Assembly (NCBI GenBank): GCA_039090855.1
Contig: CM077034.1
Span: 230,891,005-230,955,004, forward strand
Source of the DNA: Macrothele yani
Taxonomy: Eukaryota; Arthropoda; Arachnida; Araneae; Macrothelidae
DNA: 64,000 bases
Direction of reading: 5' to 3'
Shown: one piece after another, positions 11,365 to 21,942 of the stretch
Position numbering within the stretch: the stretch's first letter is position 1
Layout: each line of letters begins with the position of its first letter
Notes under the pieces: generated by a model
Database searches by the model: none
Told to the model about the DNA's origin: nothing
Seen by the model: only the letters and a program-made list of their open reading frames with translations
Made by a program: the position numbers and the translations under genes

Positions 11365-11551
11365 GAAATGACGGAGATATTTACTTCGTTATAAGCTGCT
11401 TTCTCGTCATCCATTTTTTTTATGAACTAAAACCACGAAATGATTTCTAAATATTTTACTTATTTATTGAAAAAAATACCCCATCCCCCCGTAATGCTGG
11501 GGTTGCGAGGGATATCAGTACGCCCCTGCGTTATATATATATACACTGGCG

Positions 11552-14224
11552 GAAAGTGAAAAAAGAACACTAAGAAGGAGACGTCTGATACCAACGAAAT
11601 TTATACATAACGGAATACAGAGGATAACGTGATCAAAACATTATGGCAAAATACAGCTGTATTTGCTGGTAAACTGAAAAATAACATTTCCATGTAACAT
11701 GGTTAGTACGAGGTTGAACCGCCATGAACTGCGTCACACTGTGCAATTCTGGCATGGAGTCTGTCGTACAGATGTTGGATGTAAGTTTGGGGTATTGAGT
11801 TCCAAGCATCCTCAACCTGGACGCCTAAATCGGGGATGGTCGTGGCTAGAAAGTGAAAAAAGAACACCAAGAAGGAGACGTCTGATACCAACGAAATTTA
11901 TACATAACGGAATACAGAGGATAACGTGATCAAAACATTATGGCAAAATACAGCTGTATTTGCTGGTAAACTGAAAAATAACATTTCCATGTAACATGGT
12001 TAGTACGAGGTTGAACCGCCATGAACTGCGTCACACTGTGCAATTCTGGCATGGAGTCTGTCGTACAGATGTTGGATGTAAGTTTGGGGTATTGAGTTCC
12101 AAGCATCCTCAACCTGGACGCCTCAATCGGGGATGGTTGTGGCTAGAAAGTGAAAAAAGAACACCAAGAAGGAGACGTCTGATACCAACGAAATTTATAC
12201 ATAACGGAATACAGAGGATAACGTGATCAAAACATTATGGCAAAATACAGCTGTATTTGCTGGTAAACTGAAAAATAGCATTTCCATGTAACATGGTTAG
12301 TACGAGGTTGAACCGCCATGAACTGCGTCACACTGTGCAATTCTGGCATGGAGTCTGTCGTACAGATGTTGGATGTAAGTTTGGGGTATTGAGTTCCAAG
12401 CATCCTCAACCTGGACGCCTCAATCGGGGATGGTTGTGGCTAGAAAGTGAAAAAAGAACACCAAGAAGGAGACGTCTGATACCAACGAAATTTATACATA
12501 ACGGAATACAGAGGATAACGTGATCAAAACATTATGGCAAAATACAGCTGTATTTGCTGGTAAACTGAAAAATAACATTTCCATGTAACATGGTTAGTAC
12601 GAGGTTGAACCGCCATGAACTGCGTCACACTGTGCAATTCTGGCATGGAGTCTGTCGTACAGATGTTGGATGTAAGTTTGGGGTATTGAGTTCCAAGCAT
12701 CCTCAATCTGGACGCGTAAATCGGGGATGGTCGTGGCTACTAAGTGAAAAAAGAACACCAAGAAGGAGACGTCTGATACCAACGAAATTTATACATAACG
12801 GAATACAGAGGATAACGTGATCAAAACATTATGGCAAAATACAGCTGTATTTGCTGGTAAACTGAAAAATAACATTTCCATGTAACATGGTTAGTACGAG
12901 GTTGAACCGCCATGAACTGCGTCACACTGTGCAATTCTGGCATGGAGTCTGTCGTACAGATGTTGGATGTAAGTTTGGGGTATTGAGTTCCAAGCATCCT
13001 CAACCTGGACGCCTAAATCGGGGATGGTCGTGGCTAGAAAGTGAAAAAAGAACACCAAGAAGGAGACGTCTGATACCAACGAAATTTATACATAACGGAA
13101 TACAGAGGATAACGTGATCAAAACATTATGGCAAAATACAGCCGTATTTGCCGGTAAACTGAAAAATAACATTTCTATGTAACATGGTTAGTACCAGGTT
13201 GAACCGCCATGAACTGCGTCACACTGTGTAATTCTGGCATGGAGTCTGTCGTACATATGTTGGATGTACGTTTGGGGTATTGAGTTCCAAGCATCCTCAA
13301 CCTGGACGCCTAAATCAGGGATGGTCGTGGCTAGAAAGTGAAAAAAGAACACCAAGAAGGAGACGTCTGATACCAACGAAATTTATATATAACGGAATAC
13401 AGAGGATAACGTGATCAAAACATTATGGCAAAATACAGCTGTATTTGCTGGTAAACTGAAAAATAACATTTCCATGTAACATGGTTAGTACGAGGTTGAA
13501 CCGCCATGAACTGCGTCACACTGTGCAATTCTGGCATGGAGTCTGTCGTACAGATGTTGGATGTAAGTTTGGGGTATTGAGTTCCAAGCATCCTCAACCT
13601 ATACGCCTCAATCGGGGATGGTCGTGGCTAGAAAGTGAAAAAAGAACACCAAGAAGGAGACGTCTGATACCAACGAAATTTATACATAACGGAATACAGA
13701 GGATAACGTGATCAAAACATTATGGCAAAATACAGCTGTATTTGCTGGTAAACTGAAAAATAACATTTCCATGTAACATGGTTAGTACGAGGTTGAACCG
13801 CCATGAACTGCGTCACACTGTGCAATTCTGGCATGGAGTCTGTCGTACAGATGTTGGATGTAAGTTTGGGGTATTGAGTTCCAAGCATCCTCAACCTATA
13901 CGCCTCAATCGGGGATGGTCGTGGCTAGAAAGTGAAAAAAGAACACCAAGAAGGAGACGTCTGATACCAACGAAATTTATACATAACGGAATACAGAGGA
14001 TAACGTGATCAAAACATTATGGCAAAATACAGCTGTATTTGCTGGTAAACTGAAAAATAACATTTCCATTTAACATGGTTAGTACGAGGTTGAACCGCCA
14101 TGAACTGCGTCACACTGTGCAATTCTGGCATGGAGTCTGTCGTACAGATGTTGGATGTAAGTTTGGGGTATTGAGTTCCAAGCATCCTCAACCTAGACGC
14201 CTAAATCGGGGATGGTCCTGGCTG
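11552..14224 (-). repeat. 297-bp tandem array, nine units, from Tc1 transposase 3' end
   Basis: Units start with GAAAGTG at 11552, 11849, 12146, 12443, 12740, 13037, 13334, 13631 and 13928. Each holds, on the minus strand, the last ~37 codons of the transposase (AWNSIPQTYIQHLYDRLHAR, ending GGSTSY and a stop), the 3' UTR and the inner part of the left terminal repeat. The outer bases CACTGGCG occur only in the outermost unit, so junctions lie inside the terminal repeat. Because 297 is a multiple of 3, the same small open frames recur; they are not genes. Confidence 0.95.
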
Positions 14225-15069
14225 GCCGTGGAGACCGGATAAGTCGTTGTCCCTTAAAATCCCACACGTGCTCAATGGGCAGGCCATGGAAGTTGTCTCA
14301 CACCCCGACGTGCATGTTGCGTTGCACGTGCCGTGTGTGGGCGTGCGTTATCTTGCTGAAAAACACCACGATGGACCGACCTTACAAATGGCACAACAAC
14401 GGGCTGAATGTTGTTGTTGATGTAGGAGGTGCTGTTTAACGTACCCGGTACAAACACTAGTTGTGTACGGGAGTGATAGCGGATCGCTCCCCACGCCAGG
14501 AGACCAGGTGTAGGCCCTGTGTGTCGCTGGCGGATGCAAGAAGGGTGGAGACGCTCCCCTGTGCGTCTGCGAACACGCATACGGCCATCGGAGGCTCCCA
14601 AGCAGAATCTGCTTTCATCGCTGAACACGACAGATCGCCATTGCGTTCTCCAGTGCAGACGTTGGCGACACCACTGCAGCCGTTCCTGACGGTGGGCTGG
14701 AGTCAGAGGTACACATGCCAGAGGCACACGTGCACGTAGTCCTGCATCCAGTAGACGGTTGCAGATTGTTCGTACAGTCACCTCAGGTGCAACGGCAGCT
14801 CGGATTTGCGTCGCAGTGGACGTTCTGCTTGACAACGCCGCTCTTCTTATGCGTCGATCGGTCCGCTCATCAGTCCGTCTGTGACTCCCGGTTCCACGTC
14901 TTCTCGTGTGGGAATGTTCCTCGGACCATCTACGCCACCATCGTACCACCACCGATACTTCCCGTCCAATACGACGATACGACCACCCGGCCTCGCGGAG
15001 TCCGACTAGACGACCTCGCTCAAAGTCCGATAACTGCTGAAATTGTACACGTCTTCCATGTCCAGGCAT
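14079..15069 (-). pseudogene. Tc1 transposase, DD34E type, near-intact but disrupted
   Basis: Likely start is the Met of MPGHGRRVQFQQLSDFERGR at 15069; upstream in-frame residues look non-conserved. Helix-turn-helix regions are followed by SVVFSDESRFCLGASDGRMR (first Asp) and GVFQQDNARPHTARATQHA (second Asp). At 14272 LPWPAH is followed by a stop; a small deletion appears to have removed the usual RSPDLSP, and PIEHVWDF (Glu) continues in a shifted frame. The C-terminus, ending GGSTSY with a stop near 14079, lies in the first array unit. About 290 residues are open before the break. Confidence 0.85.
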
Positions 15070-15283
15070 TGCAGCTTCTTCAGGGTCTTCGCAGGTGTCC
15101 GTACGCCGACGACTGATTACATTCACTTCGCCGCACTCCTTAAATACCACCGACGATAATTTGCATATTATGCCGTGCTGTGGCGTAAGCGCTCACCGGT
15201 TGGTTCGAAATTAACATCACACCTACGTAAGCTCGACGCCATTAACATATGTAAATTTCATGATCGTTCACTTTCCGCCAGTG

Positions 15284-16388
15284 TATTTATATCGTGAAGA
15301 GGAAGGAGGAAGTTGTCTGACAGATTTCATGTTGATGAAAAATACATGGTTCATGATTTTAGAGGAAAAAAAAAAAAAAAAAAAAAAAATAAACGGAAAA
15401 ACGAAACAAAAAATTTATTTCCTTTAGTGAAAAAAAAAAACCCTGAAATTTCTTACAATCACGACGAATTTCTTAAAAACTTATTAAATCATTTCAATAT
15501 TACTGAAAAGCAAGGTAATCATGACGTGTGAAGAAGCCTTATTAAAAGTATTGCATGTGTAACTTTAAATTTCCGAGCACACATATTTTGACAAATTTTA
15601 AAACGGAACTTTATTTTGATGTAACTTGGCCACTCTAAAACATTCATTTACTTATTTCAAGAATAGGGGGGAAATGAAGTGTAAAATTTTGGCCCAGTCA
15701 TTTAAGGCACAGATCTCAAATTGCAGAAAGAGTGCGTAGCAGGTAGATTTTACTCACACACCACTTTCGTGTTCCTGAGCGGCGTTGCTATGACAACTGT
15801 CACGTGTTAAACGAAGGAACTTTTTCCTTCACTCCACGGCAGATGGGGATTATTTCAATGCGCCATGGCAAGAGCATTTTGGGGATATTTGCGCATGAGG
15901 GAACGCATTTGCTTTGATGGTTTGATGACATAGCATTAGTGTGATACGAACTTACGAAGTACTCGCATTCAGAGTTCAGTGTATTCTTCTGACTGTTAAA
16001 AAAAAAAATTACGACTGCAAATGGTTGTGCTGTTGAGATAGATTAGCAAGTGTATTCACAACTAAATATTGTATTTTAAGATTTACTGTAGTTTCTCTTG
16101 GCGTTTTGGCTCTACTTCATCATGGCAAATACACTTCGAAAATCTTGTAATTCCTGTGGGTTTTTGCCAGCAAACTTCGCAACCGCATTCTGTGCTACTA
16201 TTTGGTTAGAAACGGGTCATTTTGCTAACGATCTGTGTCCCTCGTAGAGTTTAAGGAACAAACACCCCAAAGGTAACCGGATTATTTATCATGCATCCCC
16301 AAAATATCAAGTATTCCAAGAGACCTGATAAAGATGTTTGTCAACGGAATGTAGCTTTACACGTGAATGACAAGTCTTAATGAAAAAA
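15284..16388. other. unassigned spacer with A-rich tracts
   Basis: Contains A-runs near 15366-15389 and 15430 and otherwise ordinary AT-rich sequence. No reading frame with family resemblance, no terminal repeats, no tandem structure seen. Confidence 0.55.
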
Positions 16389-16592
16389 CCCGCCCCTGTG
16401 GCGCAGTGGTCTTAAGGCGTGGGTGGCTTCTGAGCATTCGTCCGAGATGGGTCCGGGTTCGAATCCCGGTGAGGCATGGATGTGGCTCTCTCTCTTCCCT
16501 GGAGCCAGTGGCCCTAAATTAGGGACGGGCGACTGCTTATAGCCCACTCCTGGTCATTAAACCTATAACGAAGTAAATTTCTCCGTCATTTC

Positions 16593-16665
16593 TGTCCACG
16601 CCAGGATTCGAACCCGGATCACCTCATTCCGGAATAAGTCACTCTACCAATTGAGCTACGCGGAC
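16593..16665 (-). tRNA. tRNA-like domain in the TRIM LTR (pseudo-tRNA)
   Basis: Minus-strand 73-mer with acceptor GTCCGCG, D arm, B box and the shifted anticodon stem described for the copy at 10966. Confidence 0.45.
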
Positions 16666-16914
16666 GTTTTTATTCTGATTCCTATCTGCCTTTATGTCGT
16701 GTGCGTCCTTCGGGCAGGTACGTCACATCTCCTGGTACGTTACATCATCTCCCCCTTATTTTTTTTTTTTTTCCGAAGTGCTGGAGAAAGGAATCTCTTA
16801 TATTGCCTATCTCGCGGTGTGGAAATAACATCACACCAATGCGAGATTTTGAACTGTCGGGTCATCCGGATAGTTCGGACGCCATTATTACGAAGTAAAT
16901 TTCTCCGTCATTTC

Positions 16915-16987
16915 TGTCCACGCCAGGATTCGAACCCGGATCCCCTCATTCCGGAATAAGTCACTCTACCAATTGAGCTACGCGGAC
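16915..16987 (-). tRNA. tRNA-like domain in the TRIM LTR (pseudo-tRNA)
   Basis: Second LTR of the same element, same 73-nt domain. Confidence 0.45.
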
Positions 16988-17257
16988 GTTTTATTCTGAT
17001 TCCTATCTGCCTTTATGTCGTGTGCGTCCTTCTGGCAGGTACGTCACATCTCCTGGTACGTTACAAACCTACTATCAATAATAATAATTAATGCAAAAGC
17101 AAAGAACCGCAATTGTTGCTTGGAAGCATCATCAAAATTAAATGCAAGGCATCAGCAAAATTAGCTTCAAAATCAAAATTTGATGGATTTCATCTTCTAA
17201 CTATACAGGTATTTTGGTAAGTACGATTTGTGTCAAGATCTCAATTACAAGTATTTT

Positions 17258-17477
17258 TTTTTTTTTTTTGATTGGAGGTTTAACGACCACCGTGAGAGAC
17301 TCAATGGGCTATAAGCAGTCGCCCGTCCCTAATTTAGGGTCACTGGTTCCAGGGAAAGGAGAGAGCCAATGCCGTAAGACAAACACAACATCCATGCCTC
17401 ACCGGGATTCAAACCCGGACCCCGTTCGGACGAATGATCAGAGGCCATCACTTAGACCACTGCGCCACCGGGGCGGC
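17258..17477 (-). mobile_element. SINE1, single-unit copy
   Basis: Minus orientation: head ending near 17477, one body unit, poly-A seen as poly-T near 17253-17269. Near-perfect target duplication TACAAGTATTTTT / TACTAGTATTTTT at about 17245 and 17478. About 220 bp, the basic size of the family here. Confidence 0.85.
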
Positions 17478-18099
17478 TACTAGTATTTTTGAATGTTTTT
17501 TCTGCAGTTACCTTAAAATTTAAAGAGTGTTTTTAAATGTTTATCCCAATTCTGCTTTTTTCCCGTAAAAATCGTGTGTTTCCAGGAAATGTGGTATTTC
17601 TTTAGTTTTTACACTCTGCAATTATTATTATTATTTTTTGTTTGCATTACAGCTGAGTTCCCATCTGAGGATTTTTAGAATCTGAGCCCATATGTCCTAT
17701 ACTAGATCTTTTCCTTATTCTACCTATTATTAAACTGATTCAGTTTATTATTATTGTTTTGCATTATTAAATTTCATATTAGATAGGATGGGAAATAAAT
17801 CTTGAATCTCTCAGCATCCATTCTTATGCAACTTAATTAGAAACTCATGCTAAATTGGGGTACATTTCACTGAGTTCTACAGTATTTGTGCTGTACAATG
17901 TTTTTATCAAAATCATATTTCAAAAATTATTGGGGTTTGAACAGAGGTGACTTTAGATCTTTTGGGGTCCTAGGCACTAAAAGGTTCAGGGGCCCCCTCC
18001 TCTTTCTTATCCCCTAAGAAATTTTCATCCGTCAGATTAACAAAAAAAGGGGGAGGGGGTCAAAAAAAAATTTTTAAACTTTTTTAAAATGCCATTGTA

Positions 18100-19385
18100 C
18101 ACAGTGTGGCAAAGAATTTTTAAGACTGGGTCTGTAAAATGAAATAGAAACAAGAAATTATAATTTGTTTAGGTTTGTTATTCAAAATAAGTCCCCCCGG
18201 TTTCAATACACTTGTTACAGCGATTTAATAATGATTCGAATGCCTGTTCCAGTTCACTTTGCGGAATTGCCTCCAAAGCACGCGTCGAAGCTGTTTGTAT
18301 GGTCGAAATATCGTCAAAATAACACCCTTTTAACGTCATTTTAAGTTTTGGGAATAAAGAAAAGTCGCAGGGTGCTAAATCAGGCGAATACGGTGGATGA
18401 TTCAACAAACAGACGTTATTTTTCGCCAAAACTCTACGAACAAGAAGTGAGGTGTGACTGGGTGCATTATCGTGCAACAAACACCAACTGTTTTCATCCC
18501 GATATTCTGGACGAATGTGACGAATTCTTCCCATCAAACGCCTCAAAACATTTAAATAAAACTCACCAGTAATTCTTTGTCCACTTGGAACAAATTCTTC
18601 CCTTACTATCGAAGAATGTAATGAGCATTGTTTTGATTTTCGATATAACTTTTCTTGTTTTTTTGGCTTGTGGTGAGTTTTCTGACTTCCATTCCGCACT
18701 TTGTCGCTTTGTTTTAGGATCATATTGAAAACACCATGTTTCATCACCAGTAACAATCGATTTTAAGAAGTTTGGATCATTTTCAGCGGCTGAAATGATG
18801 TCTCTGCAATGTGCACTTCTCCTTGATTTTTGTTCATTGGTTAACGTGTGTGGAACAAATTTAGCACAGACTTCTGTTTTGCCCAAATCTTCATGCAGGA
18901 TGGTTCGAATCGTTTCTTTGTTGATGTTTAAAGACTCTTCCATCATTCTTAGTGACGCACATCGATTGTTTGCCACGAAATCACGCACTTTTTCAATAAT
19001 CTCAGGCGTCCTAGATGAACTTGGTCTTTCGGTATGCTTATCATCTTCTAGCGTCCAAAAAACGTTTGTGCCACAGGAAAACATTTGATCTACTTAAACA
19101 AAACTCAACGTAAACTTGTTTCATCATTTGGTACGTAGGCACTTTAACCAAGTTTTGCGTTAAATTTAATAACATCCCTTTGTTCCATCTTAATAATTGA
19201 ACATGAAAAAAATTTGACTTCTCTAATGAACGGCCGTTTCGTTTGAGTTACTTTAACAACTGCGCAGTACTTTTGGCAGAAAGCAAGCAGATGGTCACGG
19301 TTTATAACGCATTCGCGATTACACTGGTGGCGCCACCGTAGGCTGAAATCTAGCGCCAGTCTTAAAAATTCTTTGACGCACTGTG
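18100..19385 (-). mobile_element. mariner element A, nested
   Basis: 1286 bp, flanked by TA, with inverted ends CACAGTGTGGCAAAGAATTT and AAATTCTTTGACGCACTGTG. Further inward both ends share TTTTTAAGACTGG. Confidence 0.9.
18178..19084 (-). pseudogene. mariner DD34D transposase, frameshifted, N-terminus missing
   Basis: The upstream frame (19084-18563) carries a helix-turn-helix, CAKFVPHTLTNEQKSRR and SIVTGDETWCFQYDPKTKRQ with the first catalytic Asp. It breaks after WTKNYW. The second frame (18756-18178) carries EFVPSGQRITGEFYLNVLRR, CLLHDNAPSHTS (second Asp) and HPPYSPDLAPCDFSLFPKLK (third Asp), ending GGTYFE. The spacing from the second Asp fits DD34D. The first ~60 residues of a usual ~345-residue protein are not recognisable. 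Confidence 0.9.
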
Positions 19386-20305
19386 TATTTTCCTATTAGT
19401 AGAACGTTCTGTAAGAAACAGTACTAGTGTAATAATTTTGTCTGTGCACGTCGAACTTTTTGATTCTAGAGATATTTCAAAAATTATTTTTGGGGCTAAT
19501 AGGAAATCAAGACGTATTAAGTTTAGCACTTTCAATACCCGTATTCCATTTATACCTGCACTGCAATTATCAGAAATAGAAGCATACGAATTAAATGCAA
19601 AAGATCTAGTTTGAAAATGGAAAAGTCTTCAGGTTTTTGAGTACGAGTATCATTGAAACTTTTTATTGCTTTTTCAAAAGCTACTTTTAAGTCGATTTAA
19701 GGAATAGAAAAGGTGAGAATAGTTGATAATTATCAGTATTAAACCAGGGGAGCAGAAAGTAATGAGAAAATGTTGTTGCAATACAATATAAATTACTTTT
19801 AACACTATTAAATAAGATGGTGCGATATTCTCAAATTTCTTTATTTTTTCAGTCTAAATATTAATAACTCTTTTGGTTTAAGATGGTTTAGAGGGATTAG
19901 GGCTGAGAAAGAACTTGATTGTCCTAAGAAGAATTATCCCATGAAGAATATTTCTTTCTTCATTGATTAGCCTACCACGAAGGAAAAAAAAAAAAAAAAA
20001 ACAGCAAAAACCCCCGATCATCAGTAAAGTTTTTAATAGCACTCCTCATCGCAACTCGGGGAGAAAGTGGGAAGGTTCCAAAACAGATGTATTCCCTTGG
20101 CTTGAAATAGCATGAAAACAATTTATAGCACAGCAGGCCAGTTAAGAATTTACCTTAAACAATGAAAAATGTGGGATCCTTGAATACCTTCTTTACCTAC
20201 CACTAAAAGGGACTCAAAATTATTTTAACCGTTCCTTTTAAAATAAGTACATTGATAAGAACTCGAAAATACGGAATATCAGCAACAGCATGAAAAAATA
20301 TATTA

Positions 20306-21645
20306 CGAGGATAGATCCAAAAAAAAAAAAAGAGGTTACAAGTGTCCTAAAAAATGATTGATTAACAATAGACAGAAAATTCCAAAGGGAATTACGAGGC
20401 ATACTTGCCAATCACTTTTCCACATAATCACCAAATCTGTTCAGGAGACATTTATCGGAACGCATGACCAACTTGTTTAACCCGGCTCGGTAGAAATCAC
20501 GTCCCTGCCCATTGATCCAGTTTTCGGCAGCTGTTTCCACATCACTGTCGAAAGAGAACCTTCTTACAGATAAGTGTTCCTTCAATTTCGAAAAAAGGAA
20601 GTAGTCACTGGGTGCCAAATCTGGGCTGTATGGAGGTGGCTCCACACTTCCCACTTGAACTTTTGCAGCAATTCTTGAGTTTCACGTGCAGTATGGGGCC
20701 TGGCATTGTCATGCAGGAAGATGACACCACCACTCAACATGCCAGGCCGTTTGCGACGGATGGCTTCACGTAACCTTGTCAAAGTGGCACAATAACGATC
20801 GGCATTAACGGTATGGCCACGCTCCAGATACTCGATAAGGATAACACCGCATGCATGCCAGAATATGGCTGCCATAACTTTAAGGGTGTAACCTTTAACT
20901 TCTTTTTCGTTGGTGATCCAGCGTGTTTCCACTCCATACTGGGCTCTTTTGGTTGTGGGGACAAAGTGATGAAGCCAAGTTCCGTCCCCAGTAACGATGT
21001 GATCAATAAACTGCTGGCCGTCGGCATGGTAACGCTGCAGAAACGTGAGGCTGCACATCATTCGTGTGGCTTTCTGCTCCTCGGATAACGCACGTGGTAC
21101 CCAGCATGCACAAACCTTGGAATATCCCAAAACATCCGAAACGATACGCTGAATGGTACCATAGCAGAGTCCCAGCTCTGACACCATTGCACGCACAGTT
21201 ACTCGTCGATCATTTTCAATCATTTCGTCAACTCGTGCCGTGTTGATTTCTGTCGTTGACGAACTTGGACGGCTGCCCTGTTGCGGTTTTCCACATCCTC
21301 TCTGCCCGATTGAAAAGAGCGACACCATTTCGCTACATGTTGTCGGCTGATTGCTTCTTCACCATAAACTTCCACTATTTGACTGTGAATTGCAGATGCG
21401 GACACATTCTTTGCCCATAAGAACCGAATTACGGCTCGCACCTCCAAGCGGGACCACTTTTCTAAACGTCTTGCCAAATTCAATCGCTGTCACGCGTCTG
21501 CGAACTTGCACTAACTTCCCAAACAACCGCTGTCAGACAACTAGCGCCATCTGTCTCCACTCTGGGCAACAAATGTACCCTCCACACTAATTACTTTTCC
21601 AACGCTGCTGCCTGTAACCTTTTTTTTTTTTTGGATCTATCCTCG
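20306..21645 (-). mobile_element. mariner element B, nested
   Basis: 1340 bp between TA dinucleotides, with long inverted ends CGAGGATAGATCC, an A-run, then GGTTACA on the left and the complement on the right (21611-21645). Confidence 0.9.
20412..21483 (-). pseudogene. mariner DD34D transposase, two frameshifts
   Basis: Three frames in order: 21483-21220 with the N-terminal helix-turn-helix (SRLEVRAVIRFLWAKNVSAS and RQHVAKWCRSFQSGREDVEN); 21328-20582 with VTGDGTWLHHFVPTTKRA, where the first Asp is kept but the usual following Glu is Gly, and FLHDNARPHTARETQ with the second Asp; and 20654-20412 with PPYSPDLAPSDYFLFSKLK (third Asp), ending FGDYVEK. This is the SETMAR-like mariner type. The protein would be near full length if joined, so the insertion is fairly recent, but it is not translatable as one product. 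Confidence 0.9.
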
Positions 21646-21942
21646 TATTAATATGAAAAGGTAAAATATCAATTGGCAATACAAAGTACTCGCTTTAAGG
21701 ATTGATTTGCTTCGGTCCGTGAAAACCAGAAACAAACCTGAAAATCAAATTATATGTTTTGGGGGCCCCACAAACAGTGAAGCCCTAGGCCCGCGCCTAG
21801 CCGGAAATCCGCCCCTGGGTTTAAATGCTGCTTCTCACAGAAATAACAGGCTGGTGGCTCAAAAGAAGTGTCTTCTCAATAAATTTATATATACAGTGGT
21901 TGAACAAAATAATGTGAAGACCTGGAAAATGGGCAATATGCA

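Larger units (their letters stand above)
10888..11393 (+). mobile_element. tRNA-bearing miniature LTR retrotransposon (TRIM), two-LTR copy
   Basis: Two direct terminal repeats of 180 bp (10888-11067, 11214-11393) flank a 146-bp interior. Each repeat starts TGTAACG and ends CGTTATA. The interior opens, one base after the LTR, with TGGCGCCCGAAC (11069-11080), which equals the first 12 bases of the tRNA-Lys primer-binding site known from retroviruses. It closes with a polypurine tract AAGGGGGAGATGA (11201-11213) against the second LTR. The target duplication AGCT (10884-10887, 11394-11397) is perfect. There are no gag or pol genes, so it must be mobilised in trans. Each LTR carries a 73-nt tRNA-like domain with Pol III A and B boxes. 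Confidence 0.85.
11544..15283 (-). mobile_element. Tc1-like element enlarged by a 3'-end tandem array
   Basis: Inverted ends CACTGGCGGAAAGTGAA (left, 11544) and TTCACTTTCCGCCAGTG (right, ending 15283) are flanked by TA. The minus-strand transposase occupies the right part. The left part is a 9 x 297 bp array of the 3' end. Without eight of the nine units the element would be about 1.36 kb, a normal Tc1 size. Confidence 0.85.
16564..17065 (-). mobile_element. tRNA-bearing TRIM, two-LTR copy, nested in SINE1
   Basis: LTRs 16564-16744 and 16886-17065 (about 180 bp) flank a 141-bp interior. The target duplication AACC (16560-16563, 17066-17069) is perfect. The primer-binding site is present but mutated (GGCGTCCGAAC on the minus strand). 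The polypurine tract reads as CATCTCCCCCTTATT on the + strand. Each LTR holds a tRNA-like domain. Confidence 0.85.
16389..17085 (+). mobile_element. SINE1 copy split by a TRIM insertion
   Basis: The head starts CCGCCCCTGTGGCGCAGTGG, has the B box GGGTTCGAATCC, and continues through a shortened body to TTAAACC at 16563. There the SINE is broken by the TRIM at 16564-17065 and seems to resume at 17066 with AACCTACTATCAATAATAAT, like its normal 3' end. The TRIM is therefore younger than this SINE. Confidence 0.7.
17942..21817. mobile_element. hAT-type non-autonomous element holding two mariners
   Basis: The left end CAGAGGTGACTTTAGATC and right end GCCGGAAATCCGCCCCTG are imperfect inverted repeats of the CAGGGGCGGA type typical of hAT. 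The flanking 8-bp duplication is GGTTTGAA (17934-17941) versus GGTTTAAA (21818-21825). Subterminal sequence on both sides has the GGGGCCCC and CCTAGGC motifs common in such elements. No hAT transposase is left. Two mariners (18100-19385, 20306-21645) are nested inside; removing them leaves about 1.25 kb. Confidence 0.65.

Noticed and set aside
11633..14191. Recurring 60-76 codon frames on both strands
   Set aside because: Products of a repeat whose period (297) is a multiple of three; only the transposase C-terminal frame has family meaning.
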